Of a stretch of DNA of 64,000 nucleotides, positions 23,530 to 34,256 are shown piece by piece. The DNA comes from Cinnamomum chago. Taxonomy: Eukaryota; Streptophyta; Magnoliopsida; Laurales; Lauraceae. The notes beneath the pieces are model-generated. The model had not been told where the DNA came from. It saw nothing but the letters and a program-made list of their open reading frames with translations, and did not search any database. Both the position numbers and the translations under genes were made by a program. The stretch is taken from NCBI GenBank assembly GCA_038049695.1, contig CP142452.1:109260001-109324000 (forward strand), in the 5' to 3' direction. The first letter of the stretch is position 1. The number at the start of each line of letters is the position of its first letter.

Positions 23530-23805
23530 TTATTCAAATCCCATTCTCTATTCGCCGCCCCTTCCTTCGTTGCTGCTATAGCCACACTCGATCTCTTTTC
23601 GCACAAGAGGATTGGGTTCTCACTTGAGCTTCTGCAACTACTGTCCGAAGTAAATTTTGTACGTACACCTATAGAGAGAGATGGATCTCCAGTTAGCTTA
23701 TCATGATAGTTAGATTTTATTTACCAAATCAAGGATTCTGACTACCTTCAATATTGATGGATCCGGTTGCCAGTCATGATAACGGTCATGACTTTGCTTT
23801 TCAAC
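23530..23805. other. Short intergenic stretch
   Basis: No gene. Partly similar to the unit flanks near 54,000-54,050 (words such as GACTACC and CATGACTTTG). Confidence 0.3.
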
Positions 23806-24133
23806 TAGGGGTGCCCATGGGCCGGGCCTAGCCCGCTTTGGGCCGGCCTTGATATGCAATTAGGGCCATATTAACAATAGGGCCGGGCTTGATTAAGTTC
23901 TGGAAAGCCCATACCCCAGCCTGGCCCATTTATGTAAGAAATTCATGTAATTTAATTAATATTCTAAGGCCCCCAAAAGTAATGAAAAGCCCGGTTTAGC
24001 CAGGCCCTATTGATTAAATGGACAAGCTTGGGCCTAACTTTTAAGGCCCGTGTCTAGCTTGGGCCGAGCATCGGCCAGAATTTCTAAAGCCGGACCGGGA
24101 GTGAATATGCCTTATCCATGCCCATGAGCGACC
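23806..24133. mobile_element. Diverged hAT-like MITE, TAGGGGTGC family
   Basis: It starts TAGGGGTGCCCATGGGCC and ends near GCCCATGAGCGACC, an altered inverse of the start. It is a distant relative of the 355 bp MITEs at 6,912 and 33,182. The last bases reappear in unit 2 at about 45,750, just right of the copia fragment. Confidence 0.5.
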
Positions 24134-24367
24134 ACACTTTCAACTTCACTGTAGGCAACCCACGATTCTTCTGTCAAGTATACGGTACAGTAAATATGGA
24201 ATAAAAAATATATGTAAAATAATGAGAGGGTTAGTCAAATTGCAGCAGTGTTTAGTTTGACTTTTCTTGTACATTGCGAAAATAATTGACCATTCTGCTG
24301 TCGCACCAATTTAGATGCACATGGGGTACCTTACCTCATATTTTCAACTGAATGATCGCGATAAAGA

Positions 24368-24805
24368 GGGATGTAAATGGGACCGGTTCCATAGTGGACT
24401 CTGATCCGTAAACGTTATGGAGTAGGTAGACCCGGATCCATTTTGGGGTTAATTTCTTAGTTACGGATCCGAAACCGTTAAGAAGTTGGTAAAACCAAAT
24501 TCGGAACTAGAGCCATATATGGGGTGGGTCTGGGTTCGGGTCTAGGTCTAAGTAGAAAATGTTAAGTAAAAAAAAATTAATTAATTAATTTTTTTTTTTG
24601 AAAATTGAGGTAATGTGTCGGGCTGCTGGTCCACGGATCCACACTAATGTGGAACCAGAATCGGGACCGGACCAGCTTAGGTCTCTGGTCCAAAAAAAGG
24701 ACCCAAACCTATTTACTTAATGGGGCTTAAATAATGATCCAAACCCAATTTTTAAAGGGTCGAAACTTCCGGGTAATCGGAGAATAGGGGACCCATTTAC
24801 ATCCC
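24368..24805. mobile_element. MITE with GGGATGTAAATGGG termini
   Basis: Inverted ends GGGATGTAAATGGG and CCCATTTACATCCC bound 438 bp rich in ACCGG and GGATCC words. The unit 2 copy is at 46,097-46,533, and a relative in the other orientation sits at 56,560-56,949 with a clear duplication. It is probably hAT-class. No coding region. Confidence 0.65.
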
Positions 24806-25325
24806 TACTCATAAATCAGATGTTAAGTGCTCTACTACAATCACTTTCTTATCATTCCAAGAAAGCCATTGAGAGTATGCAATTAGCTGACATCACATTT
24901 TATTATATAGGTGGCGCTCGGGACACGCTGAAACAGTATTTTCTTGTATGATTGAAATAGGAGAACCGGACCCTTTCATGGAGTCCGGATACCCTGTTCT
25001 AACAAAACAAGAAAATACTATTTCAGCCTGTCGCTGAGCCGCCTCCTATATAAAATGCCATCTTGGCGTTTTTCATTTCAAGAAAGTAATTTAGAGTGTG
25101 TAATTAGTTGACATCACATTTTATATAGGTGGCGCTCAGAGATAGGTCGAAACAGTATTTTCCTGTTTCATTAAAGTAGGAGATCAAGACTCCATATTAA
25201 AAAATTCTCGTGCAAGGTATAATAATTATATACCTTCCGATTAAATCCTATGTCACACACGAAGCTACATATGTGGACGTGATGGAGGGGAGGAACCTTC
25301 CCAAGTCCATATAAGGACTAATGAA
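24806..25325. other. Unit DNA upstream of the PGG remnant
   Basis: No gene. It aligns with 46,534-47,025 and partly with 61,700-62,000. An imperfect inverted repeat around CGAAACAGTATTTTC (about 24,925-25,170) is visible; its nature is unclear. Confidence 0.4.
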
Positions 25326-25435
25326 CTCGTGTGAAACTCCTCCAAGAGGGCTGAGTCCTAGTTGAAATGTCACTGTGGTATTCACTCTTGCCACACATTA
25401 GTGTGTTTTGTCATTCTGGTTGAAGTCTTTGTTTG
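25326..25435 (-). pseudogene. Far-decayed PGG motif remnant, unit 1
   Basis: Minus-strand sequence matches the first membrane segment and PGG motif (like VNTTVTFQLGLSPLGGV in the better unit 2 copy). Only about 100 bp are recognisable. This is the trace of a further, older ANK-PGG copy. Confidence 0.6.
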
Positions 25436-26034
25436 ACCAAGCACACATACCGGAGGGATTGGTCGTATAATGCTACGTAGGTTAGGGTATTATTGTGAAC
25501 ACACATTTCTTAGTTCGGTAATGATTCTATTTTTTATTATAGAATAATTTCGTAGAGTTTATCTTTATATATTAGTGAATATATATAATACGAGTGAAGG
25601 AGGGAGCGTTTGGTAGCTCTAATATATTTATTTCCATTATATATTATATGAAAACTTAGTTGCCTCTTTATATGTGTTTTTATTTCTTTACTTTGAATCC
25701 CCAATCAAATATTCTCTTTCTAACATTCGACTCATTTTTGGCATTATCAGAAATTAAAAAATATAGAAGAAATTAACAATGGTCCAAAACAATATTTTTT
25801 CTTCCAATATTAAAATTGTTGACCTCTAAAAATAAGAGCTTGGGGTTTATCCAGTTTTGAGATATTTAGATTAATCCCCTAATTTTAGGGGCTTTGAGTT
25901 CTTGGTAAAAATAAGAACCTTTACCTAAAATTGGTGCTTCCAAATGGTTAGTCTCAAGATTAATGATGATTAAATAAATAAAACCTCAAATAATAAATTT
26001 CGATAATCAACTATCTAGAAAGCTGTAAAATTTA
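25436..26034. repeat. Flank of the Mutator-like element, unit 2 start
   Basis: It aligns with 1,862-2,300 and 49,010-49,440. No gene is seen. Confidence 0.5.
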
Positions 26035-26205
26035 AAGAGGAGAAATTCAAAACAGGGCTCATGTTTTATCCAGAATTCAAATTATGACAAATAAAAACTT
26101 ACATTTCATATTAGGTCTTAAGTTTTTCATATGCCTTGCAAATAAGGACATCCGGCAAGAAATTTTCTTTTCCTGCGACTTACCCCTCTAATTTTTTGGC
26201 AATGC

Positions 26206-26346
26206 TACCTGGACCGACTCTGGGGACCGGACCATGGCCCGGTCCCCAGGGGGACCGTAGGATCCCAAGTAGCACCTGGGATCCGCTACCTGGGATCCTA
26301 CGGTCCCCTTGGGGACCGAGCCATGGTCCGGTCCCAGAGTCGGTCC
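26206..26346. repeat. Near-perfect 141 bp palindrome
   Basis: Two arms of about 63 bp are reverse complements with about three mismatches and a 13 bp loop (CACCTGGGATCCG). The arms start CTGGACCGACTCTGGG and contain CCATGG, GGACCGTAGGATCC and GGTCCC. The sister element at 49,590 lacks it, so it inserted in, or was gained by, copy 1 only. It is unrelated to the surrounding arm. Confidence 0.85.
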
Positions 26347-26524
26347 AGGGGGACTTACTCCTAATTTTTTTAAGATACCTAAAATGCCCTTTGAAGGCCG
26401 TTCCTCTTCCTCCCCCGACTCTCCCTGTCTCACACTCCTCCATCTCCATGGACCCCATCTGACTGTCTCCAACCCCTCTACTCCGACGACTTTTCTAGCG
26501 GGATCGTCACTCCTCTCATTATCT

Positions 26525-27100
26525 GATCGTCAGCTTCGGAGAAATGCTCGTCGACTTCGTCGCCAACGGTTTCTGGGGTCTCCATCGCCGACACCCCAGC
26601 ATTCCTCAAAGCCCCAGGCGGCGCGCTGCGCACCCACCATCGTCGCCATAGCCGTCTACCGACTTGGTGGCCACTCGGCCTTCTTCGGCAAGATCGGAGA
26701 CGACCAGTTCGGCCACATGCTCCCAACATCTTGAAATAGAACGATGTCAACAACGCTTCAAGAAATCAGCTCGCACCGTTCTCGCATTCATGCGATTGGA
26801 TGGAGAACGTGAATTCATGTTCTATCGCAACCCCAGTGCTGATATGCTTCTCACCCCATCTGAGCTCATCAGAAAGGTATTGCACTTATGTTCCTTAATT
26901 CAAGACACTCACTTTCTGAAATCTCTGTTTTGATGATCTTGAGATGAGATTTTTCATTATGGGGTGGTTACAGGTGAAGATTTTTCATTATGGGTCGATA
27001 AGTCTGAGTGTAGAGTAGTGTAGATCTGCTCATATACGGGCTATGGAGGTGGCTAAGGAAGCTCGAGCTCTGCTTTCCTATTATCCGAACCTCAGGTTGC
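26525..27100 (+). pseudogene. Fructokinase (pfkB family) N-terminal gene fragment, copy 1
   Basis: Frames on the plus strand spell fructokinase pieces in order: [11 protein letters not shown], then (other frame) [23 protein letters not shown], then [17 protein letters not shown] and SELIRK, an intron with GT at about 26,877 and TTACAG near 26,974, then KIFHYGSISL and [11 protein letters not shown]. Together they cover roughly the first 150 of about 330 residues. Several frameshifts and stops break it; the sugar-binding C-terminal half and catalytic Asp region are missing. The retained intron means a genomic piece, not an mRNA, was captured. Confidence 0.8.
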
Positions 27101-27465
27101 CTCAAGGAACTGCATACATGCTCTGCTACACTCGCCAAAGAGGAGCTTGAGTGCGACGTGGAGGACGACGATCTCCGCGGCGGTGGTGATGATCCTGCTA
27201 CAAAGAGGAGGCAGAGACAGTGAGATGGGGTCCATGAAGCCGGAAGAGTGTGAGACAGGGAGAGACGGAGGAGAAAGAGGGAAGGGGATTTTGAGTATCT
27301 TGAAAAAAATAGAGGTATAAGTCGCCGGAAAATGCCCTTTCTCGCCGGATGTCCTGTCCTTATTTGAAAGGTAAATGGAAAACTTAAGTCCGAAATTGAA
27401 ATGTAAGTTTCCATTTGTCCTAATCTGAAATCTGGGCAAAACTTGAGCCTCTTCTCAAATTTTTC

Positions 27466-28017
27466 CAAAAATAAATTAGAAAAGGTTAAAAGGATCCTGG
27501 ATCTGATTGGAGGGCAAATCACTACTCATTCTTTATTCACACGTACAAGTGGCCTTATGAAAATCACGCACATAAATACGAGGAAAAGGAGAAGAAGAGT
27601 TGTAGAGAATGTTGAAGAAGTATTATACTCTTCTTCCCCTATCTCCTCCTCCTTTTATACGTACAATAACGAAAGAAGCACCAGCCGCAAGCCCCCTCAA
27701 GTTCTGACGCTAAAATGGGAGAAGAAAAAAGAAGTGAAATGGGCCATTTGCAAGTGTGACGGACCCGATCCACAAGACAAGCCCAGTCTGAATTTTTTAT
27801 TTTTATTAACAGGGGCGGCCCAGGAACTCTTTCTTAGCTTTTGGGGCGGGTGGGCCATGGCCCCTGCCAGCCCCCATATATAATAAAACCTCCATTCAAA
27901 ACCGAACAGAATACGACTCCTATCAGTCAGCTGTCCAAATCTAGCGCTTTTGGTGCAATCACTTCCTGGCTTATTAGGTAAGGTAGAAGATGTCATTCAA
28001 ATAAAAGAGCTAATAAA
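27466..28017. repeat. Unit flank right of the Mutator-like element
   Basis: It aligns with 50,698-51,250; the first 200 bp also align with 2,310-2,520. A segment around GGGGCGGCCCAGG...CCATGGCCCCTGCC (27,815-27,885) looks like a decayed small transposon. No gene is supported. At about 28,016 homology switches abruptly to LINE sequence, a duplication breakpoint. Confidence 0.45.
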
Positions 28018-28255
28018 ATTGCATAGGTTACAGCGAAAAAAAGGGCAGCGCATATTGGCTTCTCTGAAGATGCTCTGCCTGAAGCTAAAGCTGACCATAA
28101 GCTTGAAGGAGTTGAGGGAATAGGCTGAAGAGGGTAATTTAGCACATTAAGCAACCAACACTAGAGATATGTAGAGAAAGGGTAGAGGAAGAGCATGTGG
28201 AGGTTATCTTCAGAACTATTGAGGCATAGGGAGCAACGGGAAGCAAGATCGAGGG
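28018..28255 (-). mobile_element. Partial LINE remnant, unit 2
   Basis: It is the orthologue of the right half of the LINE at 1,329-1,861, lacking the poly-A end. The left edge coincides with a unit breakpoint. Confidence 0.6.
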
Positions 28256-28976
28256 AGGGTTTGGTAGCTCTGATTTTTCTATTTCCATGATATATTATAT
28301 AAAAACTTTGTTGACTCTTTATATGTGTTTTATTTAATTTAATTTAATTTCTTTTGTTTGAATCCCCAATCAAACACTCCCTTTCTAACACTTGACTCAT
28401 TTTTGGCATTATCAGAAATTAAAGATTATAGAAGAAATTAACAATGGCCCAAAACAATATTGTTTCTTCCAATGTTAAAATTGCTGCCCTCTAAAAATAG
28501 GAGATTGGGGTTTATGCAGTTTTGGGATATTTAGATCAATTCCCGAGTTTTTCTTGGTAAAAAATAAGAACCTTTACTTAAAATTGGTGTTTCCAAATTG
28601 TTAGTCTCGGGATTTCCGATGATTAAAATATACAACCCCAAATAATAAATTTCAATAAGCAACTATCATAGAAGTTGTAAAAAATAAATTAGAAAAGGCA
28701 AAAAGGAACATGGATCTAATTGGAGGGAAAATTACGTGTATGACTCATTCTTTATTCACAGGTGCAATTGGCCTTATGAAAATCACATAAAGAAATATGA
28801 GGAAGGATTCTACTCTTCTTTACCTATCTTATTCTTCTTCTTTTATATGTACAAGAATGAAAGATCCACAAGCCGCAGGCCCCTTAACTTTGGAAGCTAT
28901 TAATTAGGAAGGAAAGATGCTTCAAGTAGAGCAACAAGTTAAGTTGATTTTATTACCACATAACTACTAGCAATAA
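28256..28976. repeat. Unit flank, unit 2 copy of 1,862-2,595
   Basis: Nearly identical to 1,862-2,595; no gene. It contains an empty Mutator-like site, so unit 2 carries both a filled and an empty version of this block. Confidence 0.6.
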
Positions 28977-29444
28977 TAGGCATGTCAAATGGGCCGAGCC
29001 TTTCTTCCTGTCGTGCTCGGCGCGCCTCTTTTAATTTTTTTTCAATTAATTTTTTTCTCCTTTTCAATATTAAAATTAAAAATTATATAGAATCCAAGCA
29101 CAAAGAACGACAAAAATATTTAAGTGGTTCGGTTAAACTCGACTTACTCCACTGAGAAGAATGAGAGGGTTAGAGTATTTATAGACTCTGTAAAATTGAA
29201 AATGACACAAAATACCCCTTATACATACAACCGTTTTATGGCTAATGCGGGGGATGCGGGGGGGGGGGGGGGGAAGTCATTTTTTGGCGAGCCAGGCGGG
29301 CTGTGCCTGGCGGGCCGACCCTTATGGATGGGTCGACCCACGTGTATGCCGTGCCGGATACCCTCGGCTCAGCATGGGCCGTGCTGTTGACTTGTGGGCT
29401 GTGCAGTGCTAAAACGGGCCGGGCCTGCCCATTTGACATCTCTA
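28977..29444. mobile_element. Non-autonomous hAT-like element, unit 2 copy
   Basis: Orthologue of 2,596-3,099 with ends TAGGCATGTCAAA and TTTGACATCTCTA. A G homopolymer of about 18 at 29,256-29,274 replaces part of the unit 1 sequence and could be an assembly or polymerase slip. Confidence 0.65.
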
Positions 29445-30111
29445 GGAATACCACTACATTATACTGACGTTCTCAAGATTTCCAAAGGATTATATTACGC
29501 CGGGATACTCATCTCATCCTCACACCTATTCCCCGGTCATCTCAGTCTCTTTTTCTCTTTCATAACCCCTAAAACGAAAATATCCACATACGATCTCAGT
29601 TATCATTCGAGGCTGATTTTCCACCACTCACCGTAACCAGTTGGGTGTTGACTTAAGAAACAAGCAGTTGAGATTGAAGATGAAGATGATAAAATGCCAA
29701 AACACCAGAATGATCATTAACCCCAATCTGTTCCTCAGGAATGACTCGAAGCACAACAACTGGAAGCCCTCTATTGAGAGAACTAAATCGATACTCGTGG
29801 ACCGGATTAAAGGTATGACCTTATCTTTGTCTGCTGCTATGGGTCCTCTTCCTCCTCATCCTATTTTGGCTTTTTTGAGATTGGCTTAATTGTTTTCTAA
29901 TTCTCTGTACGTTATCCCTATGTAGCCCCTCTTTCTTGTAGCCATTTTTGGCTTTAGGGGTTTTTTTCCCTCATTCTATAAATACAAATTTACTTTGCAG
30001 CAAAAAATATCACTAACCCCACCCAAAATACAAGAAGATAGAAAAGTTGTTCCGCGATGCTAGCACTAGCCTGGTCCCATAATCGAAAGCCATGGCCATA
30101 GATGTCACTAG
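29445..30111 (-). pseudogene. Decayed PGG-domain copy (PGG-b of unit 2)
   Basis: Orthologue of 3,100-3,775 with the same internal insert (about 29,715-30,015) and the same broken right end. No functional frame. Confidence 0.65.
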
Positions 30112-30756
30112 AGCCGTCAAAATGCCACACGATCCATTAACATGACATAAACTCACACGATATTAACGGGTTCGTATCGTTAATGGGTCAAACCCATTAA
30201 CCCATTAAATTAGTGGGTCATTCACGAGTAAAACCGGTAACCCATTAACAATCCGATACGACCCGCAAAAGGATAAATGATATAAATTATAAAATGTAAA
30301 AGGGGTGTTTTGATAAGTTTGAAAAGGTTGAAGTGAAATCCTAAAACCTACATATAAGAGGTCATTTTCTAATTTATTCTCTCTCCTTTCGTTAGCAAAA
30401 GAGTGTGTGTTAATTGACACGGTCTAAAATGAAAAAAATATTTAACGGGTCGTGTTGTGTAACTTGTTAAATAAATGGGTTGTTTTCATGTTTATTTTTA
30501 GACCCATTTATTTAATGGGTCGTGTATGGATTAAAGTGATTCTAACATAAATTCGTTAAGCCCTTAATCCGAATTTTAGTTTGAACTCCATAACATTGAG
30601 TTAGAATGAGACCAAATTTGGTGATCAAACGCCTCTTAGTTTTTTGGATTTAAGTGCCACCATCTAGTGTTGGTTGCAATCATCAGGCCATCATCCAGAT
30701 CCAGCATTTGGGGTCCATTACCCGTAAAATTGTGTTGTTCATAATTGATTGCAATG
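30112..30756. repeat. AT-rich repeat with AACGGGTCGTGT motifs, unit 2 copy
   Basis: Orthologue of 3,776-4,415; no gene. Confidence 0.4.
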
Positions 30757-30772
30757 AACTTTTAACTGCTCC

Positions 30773-30930
30773 GAATAGGTCCTGCATTTGGGGTCCTGCC
30801 TTCGAATCCTTAAGGCCTTACCCTATACATAGGGCTAGTGAGTCGTTCTATGTATCCGTGGGTTTACCAATGATCCTCCAAAGGGAGGTCGGCGAGTTCC
30901 CATGTTATAAAAAAAAAAAAAAAAAAAAAA
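30773..30930 (+). mobile_element. SINE with poly-A tail, unit 2 copy
   Basis: Same insertion as at 4,432-4,601. Flanks are AACTTTTAACTGCTCC at 30,757-30,772 and 30,931-30,946, with a longer A tail (about 22). Confidence 0.7.
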
Positions 30931-30984
30931 AACTTTTAACTGCTCCAAAAGCTTTTGTAACTCTGAAGAATTCTAGTGGTAATC

Positions 30985-31630
30985 CTTTGCGGTCTGCCCG
31001 TATGAAGATTCGTTCAATTAGATCTGAGCACAATATTTCAAGTAATATAAACTCTACTTTAGTGACGAATTTTAATGACTTTGCAGATGAAAATTGATGG
31101 GTATTTCACTGTTTGATGTTGAGATTATGGTCCAACATAGTGGCTCAAGATTTTACTTGATCAGAAAATCCAATTTTGTTTATATTATGTCAGCTAGCTA
31201 ACCTGAAATCTACCCGAGTGAGTAATCTTAATGAAATCTCTGATGAAAATTGGTGGGTATTTCACTATTGGATGTTGAAATTACAGTCCAAAATAGTTGC
31301 TCAAAATGTTTCCTTGATCAGAAAATCTTTTCTTATATCATGCCTTATTGTGCATGAAGTGTATTCATAAAGTCCCAGGAATATGTCCCAACCGTACTTT
31401 TAAAAGTGCAAATGGGCTTGATTCTGGCCTTATTATGCAAAAGTTTTTTGGCCATGACCCATCTAATTAAATCCCTACCTGTAATGTCAATAAGCCTTTT
31501 AGCATTTGTAAATCTGCCCACTTGATATGAGCCATGGCTAAATTTGAAGGAATAGTGGCAAAGAAAAGTAAGCTGGGTAATTTTTTCATCTTGCATTGTG
31601 TCCTATTCGTGACGAATATGAGATTGTGAT
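30985..31630 (-). mobile_element. Decayed LINE reverse-transcriptase fragment, unit 2 copy
   Basis: Orthologue of 4,640-5,300; the same weak resemblance and stops. Confidence 0.35.
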
Positions 31631-31658
31631 GTATTGCGCCAATATCATAATTATTATT

Positions 31659-31905
31659 GACTAGCAAATAAGCCCAAAAACAAAAAATTAATATAAAATT
31701 CAAATTTCCTTTAAAGTCTTATTGGGACTTTTATAGTTTTAAATAAAAATATATTATTTATGATTCTTTCAATTTTATTACTGACTAGCAAATAAGCCAA
31801 AAAATATTTAAAATATTTAAAATTTAAATGCCCTTTAGCTTTTTATTGGGTTTTTTTAGTTTTATATTAAATTATATTATTTATCGTTCTTACCATTTTA
31901 TTTAT
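31659..31905. repeat. Two-copy tandem repeat, unit 2 copy
   Basis: Orthologue of 5,329-5,578. Confidence 0.6.
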
Positions 31906-33181
31906 CAAAATATATTTAAAAGGAGAAAAGTTCAGCAGTGTTACATAAATTTTTAAAGAAATTAAAGACCAAAGAAACGTATAGAGATAACTAGTAGCAA
32001 TCTAATCTCTTACTTACGATGTTACTAAAAGGTAAAATCAAATATTTTTAAATTTCAAATGCATATAAATTTCTATATTTTTCAAAAAGTTTTTAAATTC
32101 TTGAATACATTATTATTATTATTATTATTTAAAGGATGAAACTCTGTTCAAAAGTGAAAAAAAATGAAAATAACTTTATGTTGAAGATAACACAAAAAAT
32201 TGTTAGTTGCAGAATCAAATTTTTAAGTAACGTATACACCACAACAATTATAATAAGGCCTGAAAAGTGATCTCTTATGAAATTAATATATATTGAAACT
32301 GTTGGGTGTATTGTTAAGACGTACAACTGAGTTATTCTAATCTTAAGGTAACCAACTAATCTAATTGGTCACCCCTAATCCATAGATTGAGAGAAATTTC
32401 TTACATGTACTTGTCAACAAGTGTGTGATTAAGTGTCAGAGTTATACTTGTCAGCAATAACGTATACACCATATACTTGTCAGCAAGTGTAGAAATTTAC
32501 TCCAATAGTGTCAGAGTCATTGCTCTTCTTCTCTGTGATAGGGTGTGATTAAGTGTGTGCCACACTCGGGTCTGAATGACAGCCTCCACATTTGGATGTT
32601 CAAATATGGATATGAATATGGATACGGACACTGATATGAAAATCGTAGACATGACTCCTTACTTTTCAAATTTTAGGATACGGATATAGGTGTCCTAATT
32701 TTTTTTTTCTTTATATCACTTTTGAATCAATGAAATTATCATTGTTTTCATTAATTTTATTTATTGTGATAAGTAAGAATAAAAAAAAAAACTATATGAA
32801 ATAAAGAACTTTGCAAGTAAGATAATCGGTGTAGTATGAGGTACCAATTTAAGTATCTTTTAAAAGACCTATATGAAATAAATAAGATATTCTAAACTTG
32901 TTTCTCTAATAGTGTCAGTGTAGTTCCATCCTTTGTCACGGCTATGGACACAATCGAATGCTTGCCACTTCTCTCTAAAGCTTTTACAGCATATAAGGCT
33001 GGTGTGATTTTTAATTCCCATTTTGCTTACTCTCTATACTTCTATTCTGGACTCGGACACCCCATTTTGCTTATGGCAACGCCTGACAAATCTCCTGGAA
33101 ATTATGGACACGGGTCTAATCAATATAGGTCCATAATGGGGGCCAAACAAATAATGGAATTGTAACAAGCTTTTACTTTAC
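31906..33181. other. 3' intergenic flank of gene 2
   Basis: Aligns with 5,579-6,911; no gene is supported. The TTA microsatellite is shorter here (about 32,109-32,129). Confidence 0.5.
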
Positions 33182-33536
33182 TAGGGGTGCTCATGGGTTT
33201 GGGCTGGGATGTGGCATATCTAAGTTTGACCTAAATTTTGGAACACAAGTCCATATCAGGGCAAGCCCAACAGAGACCAATAATGTCAGGCCCAAGTCTG
33301 CCCCATTAGTCAATTGGGCGGGGTCACATCAGACTTTTTATGGTTTGTACGGACTTTCTAATAATTTTATCACTAAATTAAAAGCATTCCTTATTTTAGC
33401 CAGCATGGTTTGGGTTTTGGGCTTTCTATCATTGAATCCAAGGCCTGCCCAATTATTAAATTGGCCCAGATAATATATCTGAGCCAGGCTAGAAGCGGGC
33501 TGGGCCTGGTTGGGGCCCTGCCCATGAGCACCCCTA
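33182..33536. mobile_element. 355 bp hAT-like MITE, unit 2 copy
   Basis: Orthologue of 6,912-7,266, same length and perfect 16 bp inverted ends. Confidence 0.8.
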
Positions 33537-34256
33537 TGTTTGACTGTTCTTATAAATGATAATGGTACACTGTTAAGATTATTGACTATTCTGTTGTCAC
33601 ACCAATTTAGGTTCACATGGTGTATCTCATGCTTGCCACACTTTCAATTGAATACTACTTAGTCAGAAACCAAAATAGGACACTACCATACACGGCAGAT
33701 CCAACTGCTCTACTGCAATAACCCAGCTACAAACAACAGGCCCTTCTATTATATTTTAAATGGCACATGGCAAGCTACATAATGAGGAGAGATGTTGAAG
33801 GGAGGAAGCTTCACATCTCACAAGTTCAAATTGGGGATTATATAAGGGCTTGTTTGGCAAATCTTATCGTTACGAAACAGATTTGTATGATATAAATCTA
33901 TTTCAAATGGAGTGGTTTGAAATTGATATTAGTCTGTTTGGGGCTTCTGCTATTTTTTGGGACTTTATGAAACAGACACTTTTTGTCTTAATGCCATATG
34001 AAATGGACACAGTAAAAGCTCATACCAAACATATTAAACCCGGAACCAATCAATTTTAAGACAATAAGAAGGAAAAAATAGAGATGCCAAACTTAACCTA
34101 AGTTGGATCAGATAATCACTACTACATGACACAGACGTCCCACACACTTAGATTATCACACTGCATTACACAAACGTCCCACCATACATACTCTTACATC
34201 ATCTCACCGACTGACTCCCACGTACTTAGATAATGCTTAGGACATTCATCTTTTTC
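33537..34256. other. 3' flank of gene 2
   Basis: Aligns with 7,267-7,978; no gene. Contains the CACAAACGTCCCAC tandem motif near the gene end. Confidence 0.5.

Larger units (their letters stand above)
26035..27465. mobile_element. Mutator-like element carrying a fructokinase fragment (Pack-MULE-like), copy 1
   Basis: Long inverted arms (left about 26,050-26,470 including a later insert; right about 27,225-27,445) share words such as AACTTACATTTCA, GGACATCCGGC, CCCTGTCTCACACTC and CATGGACCCCATCT with their reverse complements. Between the arms lies a piece of a pfkB fructokinase gene with an intron still in place. Long terminal inverted repeats around a host gene fragment are the hallmark of Pack-MULEs. 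The empty site is near 2,295-2,320 and 28,690. A clean 9 bp duplication is not readable. A sister copy is at 49,435-50,697. Confidence 0.7.

Noticed and set aside
26968-27522. Minus-strand open stretch of 184 codons, with a like-sized one at 50,200-50,754
   Set aside because: It covers the fructokinase fragment in antisense plus a transposon arm and resembles no protein family; length is kept because the two copies are close duplicates.
30654-31097. Plus-strand open stretch of 147 codons
   Set aside because: It runs through a SINE and its poly-A tail (a run of lysines) and is broken in the sister copy at 4,330-4,770; not a gene.
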